From NCBI GenBank assembly GCA_049644325.1, contig JBARRR010000059.1, positions 1 to 37,512 on the forward strand: a DNA stretch of 37,512 nt. Direction: 5' to 3'. The DNA comes from DASZHA01 sp049644325. Lineage in GTDB: Bacteria > Chloroflexota > Dormibacteria > DASZGP01. Every line of letters starts with the position of its first letter. Within the stretch, counting starts at the first letter, position 1. Both the position numbers and the translations under genes were made by a program. Of this stretch, positions 1-8,473 are shown piece by piece. The notes below the pieces were generated by a model that saw only the letters and a program-made list of their open reading frames with translations, was not told the origin of the DNA and ran no database searches.

Positions 1-93
1 CTTGGACGAGTCGGCGACCACCATCGCCGTCTGCAGCGCAGCCGCGATCACCATGACCGCGGCCGCCACCGCGATTCGTCGGATACCGATCAC
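1..93 (-). CDS. N-terminal fragment of a secreted protein, probably the ABC substrate-binding protein (partial)
   Basis: The minus strand reads a GTG start at 93-91 followed by 31 open codons to the window edge. The start overlaps the TGA of livG as GTGA, which is typical of translational coupling. The translation begins MIGIRRIAVAAAVMVIAAAL and continues QTAMVVADSSK: a short basic N-terminus followed by a hydrophobic Ala/Val core, which is a Sec-type signal peptide. Being third in a livM-livG unit, it is most likely the periplasmic or lipid-anchored Leu/Ile/Val-family binding protein, but this is inferred from position only. The mature domain is outside the window. Confidence 0.6.
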   Translation of the reverse strand, partial: MIGIRRIAVAAAVMVIAAALQTAMVVADSSK

Positions 94-947
94 GACTTTG
101 ACCCCACAAGCGAGGGCTCTTGTCCGACCTGCGCCTGGTCGGCCTCGTCGGCAGGCGGCTTGGTTTGCGGTCCGTTGGCGCCATCGTCGACGATGCCCAG
201 GTAGGCCTCGATCACCGCCGGGTCGTCCCGAACCTCCGCCGGCGCGCCGCTGGCCAGCATTCGCCCGAAGTCGAGGACGTAGATGTAGTCGCAGAGGTTC
301 ATCACCAGGGATATATCGTGCTCCACAACCAGCAGGCTTAGCTGGTAGCGGTCCATCAGGCTGCGCAGCAGACCGACCAGCTCGCCCACCTCGCTCTTGC
401 TGATGCCCGACGTCGCCTCGTCGAGGAGCAGCAGCTTGGGCTTCGTCGCCAGGGCTCGGCCGATCTCGACCAGCCGCTGCTGGCCCAGCGGCAGCTCACC
501 GGCGAGGCGGCCGTCGATGCTGGTCAGGCCCAGGACCTCGAGGATCTCGTCGACCACCTTCTTGGCGTCTCGCTGGGCCCAGTGGCTGCGGGGCAGATGG
601 AGCCCATCGCTGAAGAGCCCGGTCTTCATCCGCGCATGGCAGCCGATCATGATGTTCTCCCGCACGCTCAGCGCCGGGAACAGCTTCACGGTCTGGAAGG
701 TACGGCCGATGCCCAGCCGGCTGCGCACATGGGCGGGCGCGCGGGTGACATCGTGGCCGTCAAAAACGACCTTGCCGCTGGTCGGACGCTGCACCCCGCT
801 GACGGTGTTGAACAGCGTGGTCTTACCGGCGCCGTTGGGGCCGATCAAGCCGACGATCTCGGCGTGGTTGACCACCAGGTCGACGTCGTCCAGCGCCAGG
901 AGGCCCCCGAAGCGGACGCTGATGCCCTGAACGGCGAAGAAGGGCAT
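90..947 (-). CDS. livG: LivG-like branched-chain-type ABC transporter ATPase
   Basis: This is a 285-residue ATPase of the HAAT (hydrophobic amino acid transport) family that powers import through LivM-type permeases on the cytoplasmic face of the membrane. It has Walker A GPNGAGKT at residues 36-43, a Leu-Pro-Leu-Gly-Gln signature, Walker B LLLLDEATSG and the VVEHD switch histidine. The order of motifs and the FGGLLALDDVDL start are typical of LivG rather than LivF. About 33 C-terminal residues after AYLG are hydrophilic and outside the usual fold. It starts 1 nt after the livM stop and overlaps the next gene by 4 nt. No LivF is visible. Because the operon is divergent from fatty-acid/steroid-type catabolic genes, the substrate may be a carboxylate rather than an amino acid; that is inference. 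Confidence 0.88.
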   Translation of the reverse strand: MPFFAVQGISVRFGGLLALDDVDLVVNHAEIVGLIGPNGAGKTTLFNTVSGVQRPTSGKVVFDGHDVTRAPAHVRSRLGIGRTFQTVKLFPALSVRENIMIGCHARMKTGLFSDGLHLPRSHWAQRDAKKVVDEILEVLGLTSIDGRLAGELPLGQQRLVEIGRALATKPKLLLLDEATSGISKSEVGELVGLLRSLMDRYQLSLLVVEHDISLVMNLCDYIYVLDFGRMLASGAPAEVRDDPAVIEAYLGIVDDGANGPQTKPPADEADQAQVGQEPSLVGSKS

Positions 948-948
948 G

Positions 949-2082
949 TCAGCCCTCCACTGGAGCGGGCTCCGCGGGGCCGGCAGTAAGGGCTCGGCCC
1001 TGCCGCCGGGCCGCCAGCTTACGCAGGTTGCGGTCGAGCATGCCGACCAACCCGTCCTGGTTGGTTACCAGGCCACGAAGGAGCAGGACGCCGAAGAGGG
1101 CGAAGGTGAGGTCGGCGAGGTTGATGCTCTTAAGCGCCTGCTTGAGGTTGAGGGAGGTGAGGGCAGCGTCGAGGCCCTGGGGCAGCAGGATCGGCGCCAG
1201 GGCGAAGAGGAAGCTGGCCAGGATGGCGCCACCGATCGAGGTCACCCCGCCGACGACCAGCACGATCAGCAGTGGAACGCTGCCGGTCAGGGCATCGAAG
1301 AACCGCGGCTGGACGTCGGGGCTCAGCACCATGTACATCCCGCCGGCGACGCCGGCATAGAAGGAGCTGAGGGCGAACGCCACCAGCTTGTACTTGGCGA
1401 CGTTGATCCCAACCGACGACGCCGCCAGCTCGCTGTCACGAACGGCTGTGAATGCCAGCCCCGTCTTGCGGTGGCGCAGGGCCAGGGTGAAGACGGCCGC
1501 GGCGGCCACGATGGCGAGGTCGACGAAGTAGAGCGTCGTCCGGCTCTGGATGCTGGCGTTGAACGCCTGGCCCAGGAAGGAGGGCGGGTCGAGGTGGATG
1601 AGGGTGCCACCCACGATGTTCTGGTTGACCAGGATCGACGCCTCCACCACCTGGCTGAGTCCCAGGGTGGCGATCGCCAGGTAGATCCCCCGCAGGCGAA
1701 GCGCGGGCAGCGCCGCCATCAGCCCGATCGGCACCGCCGCCAGGCCCGCGATCGGGAGCGCCGGCCAGAAGCCGACCACGGGCGCCACCCGGGCGACAAC
1801 CAGCGCGCCGATGCCCATGAAGGCAAACTGGGCCAGCGAGACCTGGCCGACATAGCCGACCAGCACGACCAGCGAAATCCCCGCCATGGCGAAGATCACC
1901 GCGTTGATCGACGCCGTCAGGTAGGAGGGTTTGTTGATCGCGTTCAGCACCAGGGGCAGCAGCACCAGGCAGCCGATACCGACGAGCACCAGTGCCGAGC
2001 GCATGCGCGCGACGTCACGGTCGATCGCCTGCTGGTCGACCACCATCGAATCTGCGGTCGGTGCGGCAGCGATCGCGCTCAC
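949..2082 (-). CDS. livM: LivM-like branched-chain-type ABC transporter permease
   Basis: This is a 377-residue polytopic membrane protein of the LivM type, with about 9-10 hydrophobic segments. It carries the family's conserved VGYVGQVSLAQFAFMGIGA segment near residue 75, the LRLRGIYLAIATLG loop near residue 125 (the EAA-like ATPase contact region) and FALSSFYAGVAGGMY near residue 235. The start is GTG at 2082, with only a weak purine-rich stretch upstream. It is the first gene of the minus-strand unit, and the LivH partner normally found beside LivM is absent here. LivH may therefore be encoded elsewhere, or this transporter may use LivM alone. The 264-bp intergenic region upstream is shared with the divergent acyl-CoA synthetase. 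Confidence 0.87.
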   Translation of the reverse strand: MSAIAAAPTADSMVVDQQAIDRDVARMRSALVLVGIGCLVLLPLVLNAINKPSYLTASINAVIFAMAGISLVVLVGYVGQVSLAQFAFMGIGALVVARVAPVVGFWPALPIAGLAAVPIGLMAALPALRLRGIYLAIATLGLSQVVEASILVNQNIVGGTLIHLDPPSFLGQAFNASIQSRTTLYFVDLAIVAAAAVFTLALRHRKTGLAFTAVRDSELAASSVGINVAKYKLVAFALSSFYAGVAGGMYMVLSPDVQPRFFDALTGSVPLLIVLVVGGVTSIGGAILASFLFALAPILLPQGLDAALTSLNLKQALKSINLADLTFALFGVLLLRGLVTNQDGLVGMLDRNLRKLAARRQGRALTAGPAEPAPVEG

Positions 2083-2242
2083 AACCGTCCCGCCAAAGTG
2101 CGGTGAGCCATCAAAACCGGCGCCTCCACTGCATCCGTCCCGCGCCGAAGCGTGTGGGTCATTACAACACTTAACGAGACACGGGGCAATACAACGTTCC
2201 GAAGCTGGTCACAATGTCGCCCGAGGCGCCCGCTTGCGTCAG

Positions 2243-2258
2243 ACGAGAACATGTTCTA
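2243..2258. promoter_or_regulatory. KstR-like palindromic operator, distal copy
   Basis: The sequence ACGAGAACATGTTCTA contains the perfect 12-bp palindrome AGAACATGTTCT at 2246-2257. It matches AACnnGTT, the core of the TnnAACnnGTTnnA motif known for the TetR-family repressor KstR of mycobacterial cholesterol catabolism, with one outer mismatch. The same 16 bases recur 36 bp downstream. It lies in the livM/acyl-CoA synthetase divergent region, so it could control both directions. The palindrome is seen; the regulator is inferred. Confidence 0.65.
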
Positions 2259-2278
2259 CCATCTGCTACTTGCAGCAT

Positions 2279-2294
2279 ACGAGAACATGTTCTA
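2279..2294. promoter_or_regulatory. KstR-like palindromic operator, proximal copy
   Basis: This is a second exact copy of ACGAGAACATGTTCTA (palindrome at 2282-2293), centred 36 bp from the first. It falls between a weak -35-like TTGCAG (2270-2275) and a weak -10-like TAATTT (2293-2298) spaced by 17 bp, so a bound repressor would block the promoter of the acyl-CoA synthetase unit. The promoter boxes are only half-matches to consensus. The rest of 2083-2242 shows no further repeat that I can support. Confidence 0.65.
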
Positions 2295-2346
2295 ATTTCG
2301 CAAGGGCGAGGGAGCGGGCGGCGAGATGATCGCTGGGGAGGACTGA

Positions 2347-3891
2347 TTGGCTCTGGGGCTTTGGGGCATCGCGGATGAGACCCCCGACAAGCTGGCCTTG
2401 ACCGCGGCGGATGGCACCCAGCTGACCTACGGGGAGCTGGCCGCGCGTTCCAACCAGGTGGTCCACGGGCTGCGAGCCCTTGGCCTGGGGCATGGAGACG
2501 TGGTGGCGGCGGTGCTGGCCAACGAGCCGGCGATGATCGAGCTCTATGCGGCGGCGCTCCAGGGCGGCTTCTATCTCACCCCCGTCAACCACCACCTGAC
2601 AGCGAACGAGATCGCCTTCATCCTGGAGAACTCGGGCGCCAAGGTGCTGGTCTGCAGCGAGCGCTTCGGTGACGCCTGTGTCGAAGCGGTGGCGGGCCTC
2701 GACCCCAAGCCGGCCTGCTTCACAACCGGGTCGGTTGCGGGGTTCCAGCCGTACGCGGCCCTGACCGAAGGCCAGCCCACGGAACGTCCCGACGACCGTC
2801 GCGCCGGCAACACCATGCACTACACGTCGGGCACAACCGGGCGCCCGCGCGGCGTGCGCCGCCAGCTGGCCGACATCGACCCCGACATCATGGCCGAGCT
2901 GTACACCGGCTTCCTCGGCCTCTTCGGCATCCAGACCCACAGCGACAACGTCCACCTGACCAGCTCGCCGCTGTACCACACGGCGGTGATGGTCTTCACC
3001 ACGATGTCGCTGCACTCCGGCCACCCCGTGGTCCTGATGGACGCCTGGAGCCCGGAGCTGACGCTGGAGAACATCCAGCGCCACCGGGTCACCACCAGCC
3101 ACATGGTGCCGACCCACTTCACCCGGATGCTCAACCTGCCCGAGGATCGCCGCCGCCAGTACGACGTCAGCTCGCTGCGCCACATCATCCACTCCGCCGC
3201 CCCCTGCCCCATCGACATCAAGCGGCGGATGCTGGATTGGTGGGGCCCGGTGGTCTACGAGTACTACGCCGCCACCGAGGGCGGCGGCACCATCGCCACC
3301 CCCGCCGACTGGCTGGAGCATCCCGGGACGGTGGGCAACGCCTGGGCCGGCGCCGAGGTCCGCATCGAGGACGACGACGGCAATCCCTGCGCGCCGGGAC
3401 AGGTGGGCGAGGTCTGGATGTCGCTGACGCAGGCAGACTTCGAGTACCACAGGGACAAGGACAAGACCAGCTCCACCCGCAAGAACGGCTTCTTCACCGT
3501 CGGCGACATTGGCTATCTGACCGATGACGGCTTCCTCTTCCTCAGCGATCGCAAGGCCGACATGATTATCAGCGGCGGCGTCAACATCTACCCCGCCGAG
3601 ATCGAATCGGAGATGGTCGGCTTCCCTAAGATCGCCGACGTCGCCGTCTTCGGCATCCCCGACGCGGACTGGGGCGAGCAGGTCAAGGCGGTCGTCGAAC
3701 CCGCCGACGGCGTGGTCCCGGGCCTGGAGCTGGAGGCCGAGATCCTCGAATTCTGTCGAGGCAGGATGGCGGGGTACAAGGTGCCGAAGAGCATCGACTT
3801 CGCCGCGTCACTGCCCCGCGACCCCAACGGCAAGCTCTACAAGCGCAAGCTGCGCGATCCATACTGGGCCGAGGCCCAGCGCGCGATTTGA
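2347..3891 (+). CDS. Acyl-CoA synthetase (FadD-type, AMP-forming)
   Basis: This 514-residue ANL-superfamily ligase activates a carboxylic acid to its acyl-CoA through an acyl-adenylate. Visible motifs are the phosphate-binding YTSGTTGRPRG starting at residue 159, YEYYAATEG near 303, GDIGYLTDDGF then LSDRKADMIISGG (hinge and A8 region, about 380-410), and the catalytic lysine K496 in PNGKLYKRKL. The start is TTG at 2347. An in-frame stop (TGA 2344-2346) lies immediately before it, so nothing longer is possible, and GGAGGA at 2337-2342 serves as ribosome binding site with a short spacer. It is the first gene of unit A under two KstR-like palindromes. The substrate is unknown; a FadD19-like role on a steroid side chain fits the neighbours but is inference. 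Confidence 0.88.
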   Translation: MALGLWGIADETPDKLALTAADGTQLTYGELAARSNQVVHGLRALGLGHGDVVAAVLANEPAMIELYAAALQGGFYLTPVNHHLTANEIAFILENSGAKVLVCSERFGDACVEAVAGLDPKPACFTTGSVAGFQPYAALTEGQPTERPDDRRAGNTMHYTSGTTGRPRGVRRQLADIDPDIMAELYTGFLGLFGIQTHSDNVHLTSSPLYHTAVMVFTTMSLHSGHPVVLMDAWSPELTLENIQRHRVTTSHMVPTHFTRMLNLPEDRRRQYDVSSLRHIIHSAAPCPIDIKRRMLDWWGPVVYEYYAATEGGGTIATPADWLEHPGTVGNAWAGAEVRIEDDDGNPCAPGQVGEVWMSLTQADFEYHRDKDKTSSTRKNGFFTVGDIGYLTDDGFLFLSDRKADMIISGGVNIYPAEIESEMVGFPKIADVAVFGIPDADWGEQVKAVVEPADGVVPGLELEAEILEFCRGRMAGYKVPKSIDFAASLPRDPNGKLYKRKLRDPYWAEAQRAI

Positions 3892-3949
3892 CCCCGCAGG
3901 ACGACGGGGACATGAGGCCACTTCCTGGCCTGAAGCGGAGGTCTTCCCA

Positions 3950-5458
3950 ATGAGCGAAACGGCGACATCGCCCCTGGCGGCGACCGAGGCGGCCCTGGCC
4001 GACCTCCACTACCACTCCGGCAAGGTCCTCATCGACGGCGAGATCCGCGACCCGCTGTCGGGCAAGACACAGGACCAGGTCTTCCCCGGCAACGGCCAGG
4101 TCATCGGCCAGACCGCGCTGGCGGACGCCAAGGATGTCGATGCCGCCGTCGCCGCGGCGCGCAAGGCGCTCGAGGGTGACTGGGGCGCGCTCAACGCGCG
4201 CGACCGCCGTCGCCTGCTGCTCAGGTACGCCCAGCTGATCGAGGAGCACAAGGAGGAGCTGGGCAAGCTCCAGACCATCGACGTGGGCATGCCCATCGGG
4301 CTCAGTGGCGGCTGGATCCTGGGGCCGGAGATGACCGCCGACTTCTTCGAGTTCTACGCCGGCCTGGTCGACAAGGCCATCGGCGAGGTCCTGCCCGCCT
4401 ACCCCAACGCCGCCCTCGACTACACCCTGCGCGAGCCGCTGGGAGTGGTCGCCTGCATCACCGCCTGGAACGCTCCCGTCTACCTCTACGGCGCCAAGGT
4501 GGCGCCGGCGCTGGCCGCCGGCAACACCGTGGTGGTCAAGCCGTCCGAGGTGGGCGCGGCGTCAACACTGCTGCTGGGCGAGCTGGCCACCGAGGCAGGC
4601 ATCCCCGCGGGCGTGGTCAACGTCATCAGCGGCCTGGGACAGGAGTGCGGTGAGCCGCTGGTCAAGCACGACGGCGTCGACGCCATCTCCTTCACCGGCG
4701 GCACCGCCACCGGCCGGCGGATCGCCTCGATGGCGGCCGAGGGCCTCAAGCGCACCGTGCTGGAGCTGGGCGGCAAGTCGGCCAACATCGTCTTCGAGGA
4801 CGGGGATGTCGGACTGGGCGGGGCACTGAGCGCCGGCATGATCACCTACGGCACCAGCGGCCAGTACTGCGCCGCCGCCACCCGGGCCCTCGTGCACCGC
4901 AGCAAGATGGACCAGTTCCTGGAGTCGGCGGTCGGGGTGCTGGCGTTCATGCAGCCCGGCGATCCCTTCAACCCGGCGACCATGGCCGGGCCGATGATCA
5001 GCGAGCGGCAGCTGGAGAGGGTCCTCGGCTACATCGAGAAGGGCAAAGAGGAGGGCGCCCAGGTGCACACCGGCGGCGGGCGCATGGCCGGTGGCCTGGA
5101 GGAGGGCTATTACGTCGAGCCCACGATCCTGCTCACCTCCAACGACACCACGCCGGCGCGGGAAGAGATCTTCGGGCCGGTGCTCTCGGCCATTCCTTTC
5201 GACGACGAGGACGAGGCCATCAGGCTGGCCAACGACTCGCCGTTTGGGCTGGCGGCGGTGATCACCACCAGCGACCTCAAGCGCGCCCACCGCGTGGCCG
5301 CCAAGCTGAAGACGGGCACGGTCGGAATCAACGGCTACTCGATCGGGGCCAGCATGCCCTTCGGTGGCGTCAAGCAGAGCGGCTACGGTCGCGAGGGCTC
5401 GGCCCGGGCGATCGACGACTTCAGCTACATCAAGAACGTCTACGTCGAGCTCCAGTAG
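3950..5458 (+). CDS. NAD(P)-dependent aldehyde dehydrogenase
   Basis: This 502-residue enzyme of the ALDH superfamily oxidises an aldehyde to a carboxylate. All key residues are present: N174 in AWNAPVYL, K197 in VVVKPSE, E272 in LELGGKSAN and the nucleophile C307 in SGQYCAAATR. The length is normal for the betaine/phenylacetaldehyde-type group. The ATG at 3950 has GGAGG at 3937-3941. It follows the acyl-CoA synthetase by 58 nt in the same direction, so it may supply the acid that the synthetase activates, for example a terminally oxidised side-chain aldehyde. The real substrate cannot be read from sequence. Confidence 0.9.
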   Translation: MSETATSPLAATEAALADLHYHSGKVLIDGEIRDPLSGKTQDQVFPGNGQVIGQTALADAKDVDAAVAAARKALEGDWGALNARDRRRLLLRYAQLIEEHKEELGKLQTIDVGMPIGLSGGWILGPEMTADFFEFYAGLVDKAIGEVLPAYPNAALDYTLREPLGVVACITAWNAPVYLYGAKVAPALAAGNTVVVKPSEVGAASTLLLGELATEAGIPAGVVNVISGLGQECGEPLVKHDGVDAISFTGGTATGRRIASMAAEGLKRTVLELGGKSANIVFEDGDVGLGGALSAGMITYGTSGQYCAAATRALVHRSKMDQFLESAVGVLAFMQPGDPFNPATMAGPMISERQLERVLGYIEKGKEEGAQVHTGGGRMAGGLEEGYYVEPTILLTSNDTTPAREEIFGPVLSAIPFDDEDEAIRLANDSPFGLAAVITTSDLKRAHRVAAKLKTGTVGINGYSIGASMPFGGVKQSGYGREGSARAIDDFSYIKNVYVELQ

Positions 5459-5509
5459 GGCGGGTTAGCGGACGGGCATGGCCGCCTTGAGGCGGGGCAG
5501 CGGCGGCCC

Positions 5510-6712
5510 GTGCCCGTGAACCCGCGACGACCTCAGCCGGAGCTGGCCCTGACCCCGGCGCAGGAGGCCTTCCGCGATGAGGTCCGCGATTTCCTCGGCC
5601 GGGTGGCGCCCAAACAATGGCTCGAGCCCGGGTGGCGGCCGCCATCGGACGTCAAGGAGAGGCTCGCCTTCCAGCGCGAGTGGGATGGCAAGCTCCGCGA
5701 CGCCGGGCTGGTGGGAATGCACTGGCCGGCGGAGTACGGCGGACGCGGCGCCTCATTGCTGGAGCAGGCGATCCTGGAGGAGGAGCTGGCCTGGTGCGGC
5801 GCCCCCCAGGCGGGGCTGACCTTCGTGGGCCTCAACCTGGTGGGGCCAACGCTGATAGCGCACGGGTCCCCGGCCCAGAAGACCAGGCACCTGCCCGCCA
5901 TCCTCGCCTCGGAGGAGGTCTGGTGCCAGGGCTTCAGTGAGCCCAACGCCGGCAGCGACCTGGCGTCGGTGCGGACCCGCGCCGCGGTCGACGGCGATGC
6001 GCTGGTGATCAACGGGCAGAAGGTCTGGACCTCGTACGCCCACGCCGCCGACTTCTGCATGCTGCTCTGCCGCACCAACCCGGATGAGCGCCGCTCCAGG
6101 GGGCTGTCGCTGGTGATCGTCGACATGCACGCCCCCGGCGTTGAGGTGCGGCCACTGCGGCAGGCGACCGGCGAGTCCGAGTTCAACGAGGTCTTCCTGA
6201 CCGACGTCCGCATCTCCCGCGACGACGTCATCGGCGACATCGACGACGGCTGGCGGGTGGCGATGACCACGCTGCTGCACGAGCGCGGGACGGCGCTGCT
6301 TGGGATCCAGGTGCGCCAGCGGCAGCTGGTCGATCGCCTGATCGCGCGGGTGAAGACGATGGAGCGCGACGGACGGCCGCTGGCGCAGGACCCGATGGTG
6401 CGCCAGGCGCTGGCGCGGGCGTCGATCGAGTGCGACGTGGTGCGCCATCTCGGCTACCGCTGCCTCGAGACCGCGATCCGCACCGGGCTCCCCGGGGCCG
6501 AGGGTTCCGCGGCCAAGATCTTCCTCTCCGACTTCATCCGGCGTTTTTCGCGGACGGCGCTGGACATCGCCGGCGCGGCAGGCCTGGACATGGGAGAGGA
6601 GGACTGGGGCCACCAGTACCTGGGGTCGTTCGCGCTGTCGATCGGCGCGGGGACAACGCAGATCCAGAAGAACATCTTGGCCGAGCACCTGCTCGGCCTG
6701 CCCCGAGGCTGA
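5510..6712 (+). CDS. Acyl-CoA dehydrogenase, 'alpha' half with EPNAGSD motif
   Basis: This 400-residue FAD-dependent acyl-CoA dehydrogenase would introduce the alpha-beta double bond of beta-oxidation. The middle domain is complete, with GFSEPNAGSDL (E144-D150) and INGQKVWTSYA. The C-terminal half lacks the RxQFGxPIG and QVxGGxG segments that finish the FAD site in ordinary homotetrameric enzymes. The usual Tyr-Glu-Gly-Thr catalytic glutamate is replaced by IGAGTTQ (378-384), so a base must come from elsewhere. These gaps are filled by the next gene, as in known mycobacterial alpha2beta2 steroid acyl-CoA dehydrogenases. The start is GTG at 5510, with GTG 5516 possible; the ribosome binding site is weak. 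Confidence 0.88.
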   Translation: MPVNPRRPQPELALTPAQEAFRDEVRDFLGRVAPKQWLEPGWRPPSDVKERLAFQREWDGKLRDAGLVGMHWPAEYGGRGASLLEQAILEEELAWCGAPQAGLTFVGLNLVGPTLIAHGSPAQKTRHLPAILASEEVWCQGFSEPNAGSDLASVRTRAAVDGDALVINGQKVWTSYAHAADFCMLLCRTNPDERRSRGLSLVIVDMHAPGVEVRPLRQATGESEFNEVFLTDVRISRDDVIGDIDDGWRVAMTTLLHERGTALLGIQVRQRQLVDRLIARVKTMERDGRPLAQDPMVRQALARASIECDVVRHLGYRCLETAIRTGLPGAEGSAAKIFLSDFIRRFSRTALDIAGAAGLDMGEEDWGHQYLGSFALSIGAGTTQIQKNILAEHLLGLPRG

Positions 6713-6714
6713 CG

Positions 6715-7812
6715 GTGGCCCTGGGGGCGACCGAAGAGCAGGACCTGCTGCGGACCACGGCCCGGCAGGCTCTGGAGAAGGCCTTCCCGCCCGACTACGC
6801 CCGGCGGCTGCTGGACGACGAGGTGCCGGAGGCGCCGTGGCCGCAGCTGGCGCGCCTGGGCTGGTTCGGAATCGGCATCGACGAGGCCGCCGGTGGCGCG
6901 GGTGGCGACTTCACCGACCAGGCGGTGGTGCTGCACGAGATGGGGCGCGTGCTGGCGCCCGCGGGCTACTCGGCGACCGCGGTGGGAGCCGCGCCCCTGG
7001 TTGCGGCGCTGGGGTCGCCGGAGCAGCGCGCGGCCTGGCTCGAACCCCTGCTCAGCGGTGCCCGGCTGGGCGTGCTGGTGGCCGGGCCCGACGCCTCGAT
7101 CGAGGCAGCAGGCGGTCAGGGAGGGCTGGCGCTGTCGGGCGAGGCCGGCCCGCTACCCGGCGCGGCGGAGGCGCAGACGCTGGTGGTTGCGGCCGATGAC
7201 GCCTCCGGTGGCACGGTGCTGTCTCTTGTCGACCGCGAGACCACCGGGGTGACGATCACGCCTGTGCGCGGACTCGACGCCACCGCCCAGCTGGCGCGGG
7301 TTTCGCTCAACGGCGTGCAGGTACGCGATGGCGCCGTCCTGGGCGCCCCCCCTGACACGGCAGCCAAGGCTGTCGAGGCGGCGCTTGACCGCCTGGCGGT
7401 GGCCTCGGTGGCGGAACTGGTCGGCGCCGGCGAGAAGATGCAGGAGATGGCGGTGGAGTACGCCAAGGTGCGGGAGCAGTTCGGCAAGCCCATCGGCAGC
7501 TTCCAGGCGATCAAGCACATGGCCGCCGACATGGTGGTGCGGCTGGAGTCGTCCCGGGCCGTGGTCCACTACGCCGCCTTGAGCATCGCCGAGGGGCGCG
7601 ATGACAGCGACGAGGCGGCCAGCGCCGCCAAGGCTTATGCCGCCGAGGCGATCGGGCTGCTGGCCGAGGACGCCCTCCAGGTCCACGGCGGGATCGGGTT
7701 CACGTGGGAGCACCCCATCCACCTCTACGTCCGCCGCGCGGCGTCGGTGGCGCGGCTCTACGGGTCTGGCGACATGCACCGGGAGCGGGTGGCCCAGGCC
7801 GTCGGGCTCTAG
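6715..7812 (+). CDS. Acyl-CoA dehydrogenase, 'beta' half with REQFG and QVHGG motifs
   Basis: This 365-residue acyl-CoA dehydrogenase homologue is the partner of the preceding gene. It keeps the C-terminal FAD and dimer segments REQFGKPIGSFQA (R253 onward) and LQVHGGIGFTWEH (Q322 onward). It has no ExxAGSD loop in the middle domain; only a generic LVVAADDASGG stretch occurs there. The two proteins therefore carry complementary parts of one FAD/substrate site. The GTG start at 6715 lies 2 nt after the TGA of the alpha gene, so coupled translation at a fixed ratio is likely. It is the last gene of unit A; 54 nt separate it from the convergent OsmC-like gene. Confidence 0.87.
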   Translation: MALGATEEQDLLRTTARQALEKAFPPDYARRLLDDEVPEAPWPQLARLGWFGIGIDEAAGGAGGDFTDQAVVLHEMGRVLAPAGYSATAVGAAPLVAALGSPEQRAAWLEPLLSGARLGVLVAGPDASIEAAGGQGGLALSGEAGPLPGAAEAQTLVVAADDASGGTVLSLVDRETTGVTITPVRGLDATAQLARVSLNGVQVRDGAVLGAPPDTAAKAVEAALDRLAVASVAELVGAGEKMQEMAVEYAKVREQFGKPIGSFQAIKHMAADMVVRLESSRAVVHYAALSIAEGRDDSDEAASAAKAYAAEAIGLLAEDALQVHGGIGFTWEHPIHLYVRRAASVARLYGSGDMHRERVAQAVGL

Positions 7813-7866
7813 GCCCCGGCCAGAGGTTGGGCCTGGTGGTTACCTCACAGGCGGACGGTCGCTGGC

Positions 7867-8379
7867 CTACGCAGCGGGCAGACGGCTGATCGCGGCTTCC
7901 AGCCGAGGCGACGACTTCAGCGTCTGCAGCACGACGCAGTAGCGCTCGGTCAGCTTCAGCAGCGTGGCCAGCTCCTCCTCGGTCGCGCTGGTGTCGAGCT
8001 CGAAGCGCAGCCGGATGTCTGAGAAACCAACCGGCGACTCCCGGTCGACCGCCAGGGTGCCCCGCCAGTCCAGGTCGCCCTCGGCGTGCACCGTGCCATC
8101 CACGTCCACCCCGATCGAAGTGGCCACCGATCGTAGGGTGACGCCGGCGCAGGCGGCCAGGGCCTGGAGCAGCATGTCGCCAGAGCACGCCGAACGGCCG
8201 TCGCCACCGGTGCCCGGGTGGAGCCCGGCGCGGATCAGCGCCTGGCCGGTCTGGACCGAGCAGGTGACGCCCTCGCCCAGCGCCGCGTCGGCATGCAGGG
8301 TGATCAACGCGGCGGCCGGCTCCGCACGGTAGCGCTCCTTGATCGGCGCCTGGATCTCCTTGAGCTCGGTCGCTTTCAT
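7867..8379 (-). CDS. OsmC-family protein (peroxiredoxin-like)
   Basis: This 170-residue protein has the OsmC/Ohr fold signature. C65 in RSACSGDMLLQAL and C77 in AACAGVTLRS are the two cysteines of the family that reduce organic hydroperoxides, and the C-terminal LLKLTERYCVVLQTL stretch is also typical of OsmC-like proteins. Members act in the cytosol as thiol peroxidases. I chose the ATG at 8379, which has GGAG upstream at a usable distance; an in-frame ATG at 8418 has no ribosome binding site. It is convergent with unit A and lies downstream of the PrmC-related gene. A protective role during lipid catabolism is plausible but unproven. Confidence 0.82.
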   Translation of the reverse strand: MKATELKEIQAPIKERYRAEPAAALITLHADAALGEGVTCSVQTGQALIRAGLHPGTGGDGRSACSGDMLLQALAACAGVTLRSVATSIGVDVDGTVHAEGDLDWRGTLAVDRESPVGFSDIRLRFELDTSATEEELATLLKLTERYCVVLQTLKSSPRLEAAISRLPAA

Positions 8380-8473
8380 CTTCCAGTCTCCAAAATCCTG
8401 TAAATCAGCCTCTTCCATTCTGGAGGGGGACCCGTCCCGGCTGCAGATCACCCGGCGTCGGCGCCGGTGGGGG

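Noticed and set aside
946..2106. Long open frame on the plus strand opposite livM
   Set aside because: It is antisense to a clear permease, its translation is low-complexity (Gln/Arg/Asp/Gly rich), and such frames are common in GC-rich DNA. The same applies to those opposite 26616-27890, 35216-36448, 2266-3450 and 29665-30621.
2326..2346. Tiny six-codon frame (ATG to TGA) directly before the acyl-CoA synthetase start
   Set aside because: It has no good ribosome binding site and could be chance. It only shows that the synthetase cannot start upstream of 2347.
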